Assembly (NCBI GenBank): GCA_937888775.1
Contig: CALAQT010000054.1
Coordinates: forward strand, 1-17,151
Source: an uncultured Actinomycetes bacterium
Lineage (GTDB): Bacteria; Actinomycetota; Thermoleophilia; Solirubrobacterales; Solirubrobacteraceae
DNA length: 17,151 nt
Reading direction: 5' to 3'
Both the position numbers and the translations under genes were made by a program. How positions within the stretch are numbered: the stretch's first letter is position 1; each line of letters begins with the position of its first letter. Below are positions 6,333 to 15,227 of this stretch, one piece after another. The notes beneath the pieces were generated by a model, which ran no database searches, was not told the origin of the DNA, and saw only the letters and a list, made by a program, of their open reading frames with translations.

Positions 6333-6592
6333 AGGTGGTTTGCTCCGGCCCGGCGCAGCCTTGCGGTCAGCGTCTGGATCGCGGTGTGCAGGAGGCGCTC
6401 GTCGGCTTGTTGCTGTTTGGCGTAGTGGTCGCGCTTGCCCGCCGTTGGGCTGGTGAGCGACAGTTCCCCGGCGCCGCAGGCCGCTCGCAGCACGCTGAGC
6501 GCATCAAGCGCGGCTTTGCGGGCTGTTTCGGCGCCGTGGACGCGGGCGATGCTGGCGTGCGCGCCATCGATGTCGTGGAGCCGGCGACGCCA
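6329..6592 (-). pseudogene. Helical protein, C-terminal fragment, coupled to Cys-rich gene
   Basis: The minus-strand frame ending at 6329-6331 encodes about 87 residues of balanced, helix-forming composition (WRRRLHDIDGAHASIARVHG, ETARKAALDALSVLRAACG, DERLLHTAIQTLTARLRRAG). Its stop overlaps the start of the Cys-rich gene as GTGA, a hallmark of genuinely translated operon neighbours. Upstream of about 6592-6650 the frame lies antisense to the oxidase pseudogene and becomes Arg/Pro-rich noise, and no start codon with a ribosome binding site is visible. The 5' part therefore seems to have been lost at the rearrangement that joined it to the oxidase remnant. Function unknown. Confidence 0.5.
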
Positions 6593-6649
6593 TGCCGCTT
6601 GCGTTGCGGCGGGGACCCGGAGTGGCTTGCCGGGAACGCCGACTGGCGC

Positions 6650-7775
6650 GCTGCGCAGCGCCTGGCCGGCCGCGGCGTATCGGTGATCGGGACCGACCGT
6701 TACGTGCCGCCGCATCCGTGGGGCTCGACCCACGGGGACACCAGGGTCACGCGGCTGGCTATCGGTGAAGGCCGGGAGTACGTGCCGCTCGTGCGCCGCT
6801 CGCACGAGCTCTGGCACGAGATCGAGCAGGCGTCCGGCACGCAGGTGCTGACCCAACCCGGGACCGTCGTCCTCGCGCACCCGGCGAGTCCGTTCCTGAA
6901 CGAGACACGGGCGTCGGCGCGCGAGTACGAGATCGACCACCTGGATCTGACCAACGCGGAGGTTCGAGCGCGGTTCCCGATGTTCGCGGTCGATGAGCAA
7001 ACCGAGGCGTACTACGAGCCGGCGGGCGGATATGTGCGGCCTGAGGCGGCCGTCGCCGCGCAGCTGGAGCTCGCCCGGCGCAGCGGTGCCCAGCTACAGC
7101 TTGGGGAGCGCGTCGAGAGGTGGACCGCATCGCCCGACGGCGTGATCGTCACCACCGATGCCGGAAGCTACGGCGCGGAGCAGCTGCTTCTGTGCGTCGG
7201 GGCGTGGATCAGCGAGCTGTTCCCGGACGGTCGCGACATCTTCGCCGTCTACCGGCAGCTCCTCTACTGGTTCCCGATCCGGCGCAGGTTCGAGCAGCTC
7301 CGTGACATGCCGACGTTCATCTGGGATTTCGGCGGCGACCAGCGCAGCTTCGTTCACCTCGACGGCTTCTACGGCTCTCGACGGTCCGCGAGGTGGGGTG
7401 AAGGTGGCGTCGGAGGCGTACGAGCGCACGACCGTGCCGGATGGCCGCCAGCACCCGGCGACCCGGGCGGAGATCGATCAGATGTATCAGCGCTGCATCT
7501 CGCCGTATCTGCCGTGGCTCGGCGCCAAGCCGCTGAAGACGGTCTCCTGCCTGTACACGAGCACGCGCGGGAGCCGGTTCGTGATCGACCGTCACCCCGA
7601 ACACGACTCGGTCCTGATCGTGTCGGCGTGCTCGGGGCACTGGTTCAAGCACTCACCTGCGATCGGCGAGGCGGTCGCGCAGTGGCTGACCGGATGTCAG
7701 CCCGACGTCGACCTCGGCGCGTTCAGCTTCGCGCAGGCGCTGGCCCTGTGTCACGGTGATGATCTGGCTCTGTGA
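6650..7775 (+). pseudogene. N-methyltryptophan/sarcosine oxidase-like, truncated and frameshifted
   Basis: A flavoprotein oxidase of the MTOX/MSOX family, which demethylates N-methyl amino acids with FAD. Homology starts abruptly at RLAGRGVSVIGTDRYVPPHP; the preceding 20-25 residues with the Rossmann GxGxxG are missing. It continues well (WGSTHGDTRVTRLAIGEG, YYEPAGGYVRPEAAVAAQLE, LLLCVGAWISELFPDGRD) to HLDGFYG at about 7374. There the frame shifts: the rest, LDGPRGGVKVASEAYERT to the stop at 7775, is in another frame, consistent with loss of about 8 bp (or any length not divisible by 3). The cysteine that binds FAD covalently in the family is still present (VSCLYTST, Cys codon 7548-7550). With no start and a frameshift, no active enzyme can be made. 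Confidence 0.85.
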
Positions 7776-7848
7776 CCCGGTCCAGTCTTCAACTACGGTC
7801 CCGGGGCTCGCCGACAGCGTGCCGCAGAGCGACAGGGCTGATCCTGGC

Positions 7849-8358
7849 ATGGCCGACACTCCAAAGCTGCGCTACGTGGACCCATACAAGCCGCGGGGTC
7901 GGCTCTATCTCGCGGTGTGCCGGTGCGCCACCGCGAAGGTAGGTCTTTGGCTCTCCGCCAAGGTTCTGTGGAAGCTCGACCCGCATCTGTTGAAGCTCAC
8001 GCGAGGTCGGGTGAGCACCACCGGGCCGGTTGCCGCAGCGCTGCTCGAGACGCGGGGCGCCCGGACCGGGCAAGCACGCCGGAATGCCACGCTGTACTTC
8101 CACGACGGCGACCGCGTGACGATCATTGCGTCCAAGCGGGGATGGCCGAAGAACCCAGCCTGGTACCACAACCTCCGCACGCATCCCGACGTCGTCTTCG
8201 GCGGTCTCCCGTTTCGCGCCGAAGTCGTCCAAGACGAACGCGAACGACAACGACTGTGGGATCTTGCTGACCGCGTCTTTCCTCAGTTCGCCGCCTACCG
8301 TGCGTGGGCCGGGAACGCGGGACGCGTCATCCCGATCGTTCAGCTGATCCCGCGCTAG
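7849..8358 (+). CDS. Deazaflavin (F420)-dependent nitroreductase-family protein
   Basis: 169 residues from ATG 7849; a weak AGGG lies about 12 nt upstream. The C-terminal split-barrel carries the family's signature: LLETRGARTGQARRNATLYF, then DGDRVTIIASKRG and PAWYHNLRTHPDVVF (about residues 65-125). Such proteins (Ddn/DUF385 family) bind coenzyme F420 and reduce diverse substrates; presence implies that the host makes F420, as actinobacteria do. The N-terminal half has a basic and Trp-containing stretch that may form a membrane-associated helix as in Ddn. It starts 73 bp after the dead oxidase gene and ends in the palindrome at 8356-8391, so it is probably monocistronic. Substrate unknown. 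Confidence 0.88.
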   Translation: MADTPKLRYVDPYKPRGRLYLAVCRCATAKVGLWLSAKVLWKLDPHLLKLTRGRVSTTGPVAAALLETRGARTGQARRNATLYFHDGDRVTIIASKRGWPKNPAWYHNLRTHPDVVFGGLPFRAEVVQDERERQRLWDLADRVFPQFAAYRAWAGNAGRVIPIVQLIPR

Positions 8359-8391
8359 TGCCCTGATCCGAACTTCCGCATCAGGACACTA
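8356..8391. repeat. 36-bp palindrome resembling paired IS ends
   Basis: Arms TAGTGCCCTGAT and ATCAGGACACTA are complementary at 11 of 12 positions with a 12-nt loop. The stem begins within the stop codon of the deazaflavin gene and lies between convergent genes, so it can serve as a two-way terminator. Read on the minus strand it is CTAGTGTCC-N8-AAGTTCG, the same pattern as at 17097-17120, suggesting a minimal transposon relic (MITE-like). Confidence 0.6.
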
Positions 8392-8508
8392 GTCACGCTC
8401 CGTTCGCGTGGTGGGCCGATCGAAGCTCATGAGCACCATCCACCCGCCGACCTCCGCTACGGACGGCCACTCCGCTGAGCCGGGTCGAGCGCGAGCGGTG
8501 CGCCGGGA

Positions 8509-10875
8509 TCAGTCGGTCTCGACGTCGAAGTCCCACGCGGCGATCGGGCCAGGCGCCCACTGCAGGTGGCCGTTGCCAACCGGTAGGACCGCGCGCACGA
8601 TCAGCGACAGCGTCCGTCCCGGCTGCAGCCGGCGCGGCAGGGCGCGACCGTCGAGCGCGGTCACTTGCGGGTGGTGCACGTGGTCGAGCTCGTCGACGAT
8701 TGTGAACGCAGCGGGGTTGATCGGGATCGTGCCGGATCTGGCCGAAAGCCTGACGGAGAACGTGCAGGGGCTACTGATCGGGACCGGGAACTGACCCTGG
8801 TTGGCGATCGTCGGGCCGACCACGGTAGCGAGCGCTTGCCCGCCCGCCAAATCGATCGTGACGCTGTCGCCCTGGACCGCGAGCGCCGGGTGGGCGCGGC
8901 TGGCGTGCAGCCGCCGTCCGACGCGGGCGGTGGCGTGGCGCAGCCAGGCGGGGATTCGGCCGTAGCGCTGCGATCGCACCGCTGGGCGGCCCTGCGGATG
9001 GTTGAACACATCCGCGCCGAACGGCGCAAGGCCGGGCTGGGCGGCGTATCCGATATGACCCTTCCTGTCGAGGCCGCGGGAGACGCGGCGCACGTTGAAC
9101 AGATCTTCGATCGTGCGCAGCCAGCTGTAGTGGTTGTAGTAGCCGGTGCTGACCGATCCCGGGCGGATGTACGGGCTGATCAGCACGCTGCCGGTATCGC
9201 CGCCGCCGATCGTCGCGTCGGTGGCGTCATAGAGCGGATCGCTCGCCGGGGTCTGCGCGCCGAGTCTGACGCCGCTGACCGCCCCGATCGTCCTCAGCAG
9301 ACGTCCGGTCGAGTCCACCAGCGTGAACGAGCCTGCGTCCGCGAACCCGCCGCTCTGGCTCGGGGCGATCGCGGTGATCGGCGTATTGGTGACCGGCCCG
9401 ACGAACGCGCCGGCCGGGATCCCGGTGCCGCTGACCGACCGATGCGCGTCGATCGCCGAGATCGCGTTATCGGCGATCGTGGAGCTCCCAGCCGGTGCGG
9501 TGGCTGAGGAGTCGGTGCGGGCGCCAGGGACGTGAGTACCGCCGCCGAGGATGCAGGTCCCAACCGGCTGCGGCGGGACGGTTTGCGAAACGCAGTTGCT
9601 GGGGCGGTCCACGTAGGAGTTAAAACCCGGTCCGGGGTAGAGTTCGTTGCCGGCGCGGTCCTTGGCCAGGGGGGTGTTCGGACCGGTCGGCTCGTCGTGC
9701 ACCCGGTGACCGAACAGCGTCTCTCCGGCGGAGTCAGTCGCGATCGATGTGGCCGCGTCCGGCGCCACGATCGTTGAGTTCGCGAAGCTGTTGCCGGTGT
9801 AGGTGAACGGCGGGTAGGCCTCGTCGAAGGTGATGTCGATCAGTCCACCGTCGCGGAATGCCGCCGATGCCTCGATCTCCGGGATCACATGCTTCAGGAA
9901 CAGGTCGGCGGCGTACAGCCCGCCGGTGTAGTTCGCCGGCGCTCTGGCCGTGTTCGGGGCGGAGAACCCGCCCGAGAGGTTGTTCCCGTGACAGACGGCG
10001 TCGTGGGCGTCGCTGCACATGTTCGGCGAGATCCAGCTGAAGGCGGGAGTGCTCGCCTCTCGCTGCAGGTCGTGGTACAGGCCGTTGGCCGGGTCGAACA
10101 CGTTCGCGATGTGCCGGGAGGTGCAGTCGCCTGATTTCAGGATCGAGTCAAACCACGGGAACGGGAAATGCTTGGGCAGATACTGATCGGTCGCGTCGGC
10201 CACCGGCGGGTTGGGCTGCGCGGTGCTGCCCGTCGGACCGGGCGAGGCGAATGGCGCCCCGCAGTATCGCGCGCCGGCGTCGTGCACCGGAGCACCGGCA
10301 TCGGTGTTACCGAGATCCTGCGCGTAGCCCTTCCAGCTGACCTTCGCCGCGTCGAGCTGCCCGAACAGCGTCGGCACGCTCGCCGGATACACGCACCCGT
10401 TGGAGCCGATCGCTGCGTTCGGGCCCTGCGCAGAGGTCATCTGCCCGTAGTTCCGATTCGTCTTCAATGAGCCCGACTTGTCGACATGGCCTGCGAACTG
10501 GTCGTAGTAGAAGCAGTCAGCCTGTGTGTCCGGCTGCGTCGCCTGGCCGCTCGCGAGCGCGAGGTAGTTATCGAAGCTGAAGTGCCCGGTGCCGTAGTAG
10601 TTCTTCAACAGCACCCCCTGACCTGGCAGCGTCCGCCACAGGTATGTGTTCTTGTTCAGACCGGTGAACGTCGCGTCATAGGACTTGTTCTCGAGAATGA
10701 TCAACCACACATGCTTGATCTTGCCCGGCCGGATCCCGAGGCCATCCCGGGTTGCCACGTGCCGGCGTGGGCGATGCGCTGATGAGGCGCTCGCCGAGAC
10801 GATCGGCACGGCCGCAGCCGACGACGCCGCCACGATCGTAACGGCGATCAGCGCCCTGCGGTGCGAACGGAACAT
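8509..10875 (-). CDS. Secreted phosphoesterase (phospholipase C/acid phosphatase family)
   Basis: 788 residues; GAGG lies 6 nt before the ATG at 10875. Signal peptide at about 1-30. The phosphoesterase fold (PF04185 type, alkaline-phosphatase superfamily) starts with KHVWLIILENKSYDATF (about 54-70; Glu62-Asn63 as metal-site residues), then TGHFSFDNYLALASGQ (96-111) near the expected nucleophile, DITFDEAYPPF (about 346-356) and SVLISPYIRPGS (about 558-570) followed by YNHYSWLRTIEDLF. A Thr/Ser/Gly-rich segment at about 455-530 interrupts the domain, and a beta-rich tail of about 130 residues follows. It should cleave phosphate mono- or diesters outside the cell. It is the last gene of a three-gene operon, 24 bp after the propeller-phosphatase. 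Confidence 0.9.
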   Translation of the reverse strand: MFRSHRRALIAVTIVAASSAAAVPIVSASASSAHRPRRHVATRDGLGIRPGKIKHVWLIILENKSYDATFTGLNKNTYLWRTLPGQGVLLKNYYGTGHFSFDNYLALASGQATQPDTQADCFYYDQFAGHVDKSGSLKTNRNYGQMTSAQGPNAAIGSNGCVYPASVPTLFGQLDAAKVSWKGYAQDLGNTDAGAPVHDAGARYCGAPFASPGPTGSTAQPNPPVADATDQYLPKHFPFPWFDSILKSGDCTSRHIANVFDPANGLYHDLQREASTPAFSWISPNMCSDAHDAVCHGNNLSGGFSAPNTARAPANYTGGLYAADLFLKHVIPEIEASAAFRDGGLIDITFDEAYPPFTYTGNSFANSTIVAPDAATSIATDSAGETLFGHRVHDEPTGPNTPLAKDRAGNELYPGPGFNSYVDRPSNCVSQTVPPQPVGTCILGGGTHVPGARTDSSATAPAGSSTIADNAISAIDAHRSVSGTGIPAGAFVGPVTNTPITAIAPSQSGGFADAGSFTLVDSTGRLLRTIGAVSGVRLGAQTPASDPLYDATDATIGGGDTGSVLISPYIRPGSVSTGYYNHYSWLRTIEDLFNVRRVSRGLDRKGHIGYAAQPGLAPFGADVFNHPQGRPAVRSQRYGRIPAWLRHATARVGRRLHASRAHPALAVQGDSVTIDLAGGQALATVVGPTIANQGQFPVPISSPCTFSVRLSARSGTIPINPAAFTIVDELDHVHHPQVTALDGRALPRRLQPGRTLSLIVRAVLPVGNGHLQWAPGPIAAWDFDVETD

Positions 10876-10899
10876 GCGTGACCTCGGCGTCGTTGTCGT

Positions 10900-13728
10900 C
10901 TACTTATCATTGGCGGAACCGTTTGGTCCCGGAGCGGGCGGCGTGCTGTTCCCCCCGTACACGGATTGCCACAAGATCGTGTCCAGTTGCTGTTGCGGGA
11001 CTTGGTCGGGCTTTCCGAGCGCGAGTCCGTTTGACAGCTGCGCGTCAGGACTGGCTGCCGTGTTGCGGGTCAGCAGGTCGATTCGGGCGGGAACGTTCGT
11101 GACCGGAGCGGCGTTGACCCGCTTGGGTGAGAACACGTCGTACATCGGGGTCGCCAGAGCGTCGTTAAGCCCGAGCGGCTTCATCCCGAGAATCAGCTCG
11201 ATCGAGCGGATCACGGAGACCAGGTCATAGCGGTTGCCGATCACGACATCGCGACGCGCGTATGGGCTGATCACCAGCGCTGGGATCCGGTGCGCGTCGA
11301 GGTGGTCGGCGCCGTCCTGGGAGTCGTCCTCGACCACGAAGATCGCGGAGGAGGACCAGATCCGCGAGTGCGAGATCGTGTCCACCAGCTGTCCCAGCGC
11401 CTGGTCGTTGTCGGCCACCATCGCGGACGGGGTTGGGAACCCGGCCTGGGTGCCGCGTGTGTGATCGCTGGAGAAGACGAGATAATTGAACGCCGGGACG
11501 TCGCGCTTGGCCAACTGTCTGGCGAAGCGCCGGCGAAAGCAGTCGATCCGTGAGTAGCTGCCCGCGGGCGCGCCGGCTGGGAGGCTTGAATCGAACATCT
11601 CGCGATTGTCGAGGGCAACTCCGATCGTCGCGGCGGCGGGGTAGCAGCCGCCCGGTGTGAGCCCGCCCGCGGGGCCGAGGTCGGAGTGGGCGCTGACGCG
11701 GGCCAACTCCTTCAGCTGCGCTGCGGAGCGGTCGCGGTCGGGGATCGAACCGACGCCGCCGAACAGTTCGCCGTAGTTGAAGTAGGAGATGTGCTCGCGC
11801 TCAGCCTGGTCGAACAGGAAGCCGCCGGCCGGCCGAGTGACCGCGTACATGCCGAAGTCGGCGGGTCGGAAGCGCGCGGCGTAGTACGGGAGCCAGTTGC
11901 GGCTCACGTAGTCCGGGACGCTCGCAGCGCTGGTCCAGTAATGCCCTTGAATCGACGCGTCCGAGTTGGCCATCACGTTGTCAAGCAGTGGGAACCGCGC
12001 GAGCAGCGCGTGCATGTTCGGCGTCACGTCGTTGCCAAAGACCTGGAGCTGCGGGTCGCCGTCGCCGCGGCCGAGGGCCCCGAGCATCTGGTCGTAGGAG
12101 CGGTTCTCGCGGACGACGAAAAACACGTGCTTGATCGGGCCGCCCGCGCGTAGCGGCGTGTTCGCGGGTGGTGCTTGAGCGCCGACGGGCTGCAGCTGGC
12201 GCGCCGCGGCGGCCGTGAGCCGGCGAATCTGTGCATCGGATGGCAGCGCCATCAGCCCCGCTCGGCCGTCGATCAGTGCGGCGAGGTACGTGACCCCCAC
12301 ATCGAAGATGTCAACCGTGGGTGGCGGAATCGGGTGGAACGCCCAGAAGATCGGATCGCTGACCAGAGTCGGGTTGGGGCCGGTGGGGTTTGGACCGACG
12401 TCGAGCCCCCGGGCTGCGATCCACATCAGGCGCGCCGGTCGCCTGCCCCGGCCCGCTGTGCTGAGCACCGCCTCAGGCTCGTCGGCGGTCGGTATCCGTC
12501 CTACGATCGTCCAGTCGAGCGCGGGCCGAGTCTCCCGGCTCGGCACCCGAATCACCGAGATCTCGTCGGCACCCGACTCGGCCACGAACAACCGCTTGCC
12601 GTTCGGCGCGAGCGCCACTGCGACGGGCATCGTTCCCAGCCCGGCGCTCCGCGCGACCGAGATCGTCCGCTCGACTCGCCGCGAACGCAGATTCACGACG
12701 GCGACCGCGTCCCTGGCGGACAGGGCGATGTACGCCCGTCTGCCGGTGCGGTCGATTGCGATCCCCTGCGGGTGCGAGAGCAGCGGCCCGACCTTGATGT
12801 TGGCCAGCCTCGTGGCGCTCTGCAGATCGACGACGGCCAGCGTGCCAGTGGCCTCGTTGGACACCAATCCCGTGCGCCCTCCGGGCAGGACCGCCGCGCC
12901 GAACGGATAGCTACCGCTCCCCATCGGCACGTAGTGGACCTGGTCGGACTGATTGAGGTCGATCACCGCAGCGCTGTCAGCGAGATTCAGCGCCACCAAC
13001 AGGTGGGTGCCGTCGGGTGAGACTGCCAACTGCTCCGGCCACGAACTCGTCTTGCCGGCTGCGGCGACCGGGAACGCCTGAAGCGTTGGCGCTCCGGGCG
13101 GCGCGGGAACCGGGATCACCCGGACGAGACGCGCCTGACCGCATGACGGCGTCCAGCTATAGACCAGGACGTCGTTTCCCGCGGCCCCCGGCAATGTGCT
13201 CCTTGACGGCTGCCACAGGGAGTTCGCCAATCCGGACACGTAGGCCAGGCGATCGCGCGAATCCAATGCGATCCCGCCCGACGCACCCGGCACCGGCAGG
13301 ATCTGGCACACGCGACGATGCGCCGTGTCAACGATCCGCACGTCGTTGCTGGCGACGCCCGCGGACACCGTCCATAGGAACCGTCCGTCCGCCGTGAGCG
13401 CTCCGCCGGTCGGGAAGCTACCGAGGCTGACCAGGGCCCCGTACGGAGTCAGCTCGCGACCGTCGGGCAATAACCCCGAGGCCGGACTCGGAACCCTGGT
13501 TGGGCTGGCGGAGTCCGTCGAGATCAGCATCGGGTCCCACGTCACAGGAGCCGGGGTCGGCGCCGAGCTCGACGACTTGCCGATCGCCGCCGCGGCTGAC
13601 CCGGCCAGCGCCAGACACGACGCAAGCACCACGCAGAGCATGGCCATCCGAGAAACCGCACGGTGGGCGGCAAGCGGCGGGGCCTCTCGGCCGTCCGCTG
13701 GCTGGTTGACTGTGCGCGTGACAAACAT
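10900..13728 (-). CDS. YVTN beta-propeller fused to alkaline-phosphatase-family domain, secreted
   Basis: 942 residues from ATG 13728, chosen for GAGGAGGAG 6 nt upstream; a longer frame to 13761 has no such site. Signal peptide core at about 28-50 (MLCVVLASCLALAGSAAAA). An N-terminal seven-bladed-type propeller (about 80-480) has YVTN-like repeats such as GIAIDRTGRRAYIALSARDA and VALAPNGKRLFVAESGADEI. The phosphatase-family domain follows: KHVFFVVRENRSYDQML (about 535-550), SDASIQGHYWTSAASVPDYV, and the metal-site strand VEDDSQDGADHLDAHR (about 797-812) then PALVISPYARR. This domain order matches proteins annotated as bifunctional YVTN propeller/alkaline phosphatase. It shares one base with the upstream DUF1254 gene (TGATG), so it is translationally coupled. 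Confidence 0.92.
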   Translation of the reverse strand: MFVTRTVNQPADGREAPPLAAHRAVSRMAMLCVVLASCLALAGSAAAAIGKSSSSAPTPAPVTWDPMLISTDSASPTRVPSPASGLLPDGRELTPYGALVSLGSFPTGGALTADGRFLWTVSAGVASNDVRIVDTAHRRVCQILPVPGASGGIALDSRDRLAYVSGLANSLWQPSRSTLPGAAGNDVLVYSWTPSCGQARLVRVIPVPAPPGAPTLQAFPVAAAGKTSSWPEQLAVSPDGTHLLVALNLADSAAVIDLNQSDQVHYVPMGSGSYPFGAAVLPGGRTGLVSNEATGTLAVVDLQSATRLANIKVGPLLSHPQGIAIDRTGRRAYIALSARDAVAVVNLRSRRVERTISVARSAGLGTMPVAVALAPNGKRLFVAESGADEISVIRVPSRETRPALDWTIVGRIPTADEPEAVLSTAGRGRRPARLMWIAARGLDVGPNPTGPNPTLVSDPIFWAFHPIPPPTVDIFDVGVTYLAALIDGRAGLMALPSDAQIRRLTAAAARQLQPVGAQAPPANTPLRAGGPIKHVFFVVRENRSYDQMLGALGRGDGDPQLQVFGNDVTPNMHALLARFPLLDNVMANSDASIQGHYWTSAASVPDYVSRNWLPYYAARFRPADFGMYAVTRPAGGFLFDQAEREHISYFNYGELFGGVGSIPDRDRSAAQLKELARVSAHSDLGPAGGLTPGGCYPAAATIGVALDNREMFDSSLPAGAPAGSYSRIDCFRRRFARQLAKRDVPAFNYLVFSSDHTRGTQAGFPTPSAMVADNDQALGQLVDTISHSRIWSSSAIFVVEDDSQDGADHLDAHRIPALVISPYARRDVVIGNRYDLVSVIRSIELILGMKPLGLNDALATPMYDVFSPKRVNAAPVTNVPARIDLLTRNTAASPDAQLSNGLALGKPDQVPQQQLDTILWQSVYGGNSTPPAPGPNGSANDK

Positions 13729-15227
13729 CAAGCACTCCTCCTCGGAATCGCACCCTGCCAACGCTCTGGCATCTGTTCCCGGCGAGCCGCGGACGCTGCG
13801 GGTGCCGCGGTGATCGCGGGCGGCTCCCAGCCGCTGCCGGCGAGGATGCCCGTGATCGTGTTCGGCTTCGGAGCGATCAGCCGCCAGATCAGCTCGAATC
13901 CTGCTCCGCTGGCCGTCGGCAGCCAGTTCTGGGCCTGCCGCGGGTTGGTGGGCCGGCTGCTCTGCAGGTAGATGTCCACTGAGCCGTCGGCATTGTGCGT
14001 AAGCGGCACGCCACTGCTGATCTCGTAGCGGTGGATCGGATTGGGGACCAGGAACCCGTGCGTGTCATAGACCGTCAGCGACCAGCCCTCGTTTACCAGG
14101 GGCGCCGTCGGCATGTGCAGCACGTAGTTCGTCGATCCGCTCAGCGGCAGCAGGCTGTGGTCGTTCAGGCTGAGCGCGAAGATCGTCTGGTCAGACGTAA
14201 CGGCACCAAGGCCGATCTGGGCGATCACGCCACGCAAGTTGTAGTCGGTGCCGTAGTGACCGAAGCCCCCGAGCAGGTAGCCGTTGTGAGCCGCGAACCC
14301 GGCCACGTAGAGGGCCTTGGCATCGTCGTGGATTTGTGCCGGGCCGGCGGCTGCGGCGGCCTTCAGACCCCTGAGCGTGTCGCGGTTCAGACGAGGGTTC
14401 CCCGAGGGCCACATTCCCGGGCCGATCCCGACGGCGGCGAACCGGCGCAACTCGGCCTGGTCGCCCGCCGGCGGCGGGAACTGCTTGAGCAGGTGCCCGA
14501 CCACGTCAAAGAAGTGCAGCCCGCTGGGCAGCGGCCAGTTCTTGATGGTCGTGTCCGGATGTGCCGGCCGCTTGGGGTGATAATCGGTGCCAAACTTGGT
14601 GAGTGGCGTCAGCGTGTAGCCGTCCTGGATCCGGTTGACGTTCGCGACGTCGTTCGTGCCCTTGAGCTGGGTCGAGCCGATGATCCAGATCCGCGTGTAG
14701 TCGACGTCGATCCGGTGAGTCCCCGCCGGGATTCGCACCTTGTGCTGGCCCGGGCCGGCGATCACGTAGTAGCCGGGTTTGGTCTTGTGGACGCTGCCGA
14801 GGTTCCTGAAGTCCTCGGTGTAGGGATCCTCGAGCGCCAGCACGAAGAAGTGGCCCTTGACCCGTGGCACGTGCAGAACCTGCGGCCCGCGCCTGAGGTC
14901 GAGCCATGCGATCGACGAGAGCCCGTTCGAGCCCGGGGCGACGACGGCCTTGCTGGTCGGATTCGTCAGCTTGCGCCGATTGTTGAACTGGTTGACCGGC
15001 CCGTAGCCGGTGCCGTTCGACACATTGATGCTCGTCATGCTCCGAAACGTCTTGTCAGTCGCGACGAGCGGCAGTCCATAGGTGTACGCCTGCACCCCGA
15101 GTGCGTAGGCCTTGGCGTAATCGGCTTGCGAAGCCGCCGCCGAGCCAGTCGTTGCGGTCAGCGCGACCAGTGCCGAGACGCCGCATCTAACCACCAGCTT
15201 CAGCCCTCGCGGGATCGGTGCGACCAT
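13728..15227 (-). CDS. Secreted DUF1254/DUF1214 protein
   Basis: 499 residues from ATG 15227, preceded by GAGGAG; this start gives a signal peptide (PRGLKLVVRCGVSALVALTA, ending SAAASQA). The longer frame to 15383 is Arg-rich and overlaps the upstream spacer. The N-terminal half shows the DUF1254 pattern: QADYAKAYALGVQAYTYGLP, VNQFNNRRKLTNP, SIAWLDLRRGPQVLHVPRV, and FFVLALEDPYTEDF. The C-terminal half shows DUF1214: NEGWSLTVYDTHGFLVPNP, IHRYEIS and DGSVDIYLQSSRP, near ENWLP-like QNWLPTASGAGFELIWRL. The family is common in soil bacteria; its biochemical role is not settled. It heads the operon with the two phosphoesterases. Confidence 0.9.
   Translation of the reverse strand: MVAPIPRGLKLVVRCGVSALVALTATTGSAAASQADYAKAYALGVQAYTYGLPLVATDKTFRSMTSINVSNGTGYGPVNQFNNRRKLTNPTSKAVVAPGSNGLSSIAWLDLRRGPQVLHVPRVKGHFFVLALEDPYTEDFRNLGSVHKTKPGYYVIAGPGQHKVRIPAGTHRIDVDYTRIWIIGSTQLKGTNDVANVNRIQDGYTLTPLTKFGTDYHPKRPAHPDTTIKNWPLPSGLHFFDVVGHLLKQFPPPAGDQAELRRFAAVGIGPGMWPSGNPRLNRDTLRGLKAAAAAGPAQIHDDAKALYVAGFAAHNGYLLGGFGHYGTDYNLRGVIAQIGLGAVTSDQTIFALSLNDHSLLPLSGSTNYVLHMPTAPLVNEGWSLTVYDTHGFLVPNPIHRYEISSGVPLTHNADGSVDIYLQSSRPTNPRQAQNWLPTASGAGFELIWRLIAPKPNTITGILAGSGWEPPAITAAPAASAARREQMPERWQGAIPRRSA
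13735..13743 (-). promoter_or_regulatory. Strong ribosome binding site fixing the 13728 start
   Basis: On the minus strand GAGGAGGAG is followed by 6 nt and ATG. It lies inside the 3' end of the DUF1254 gene, as expected for a coupled pair. Confidence 0.75.

Noticed and set aside
6335..6650. 5' extension of the oxidase frame
   Set aside because: The extension is antisense to the helical fragment and shows no flavoprotein features; GxGxxG is not in it.
8665..9507. 280-residue open frame on the plus strand
   Set aside because: Lies wholly antisense to the phosphoesterase gene; a GC-driven shadow.
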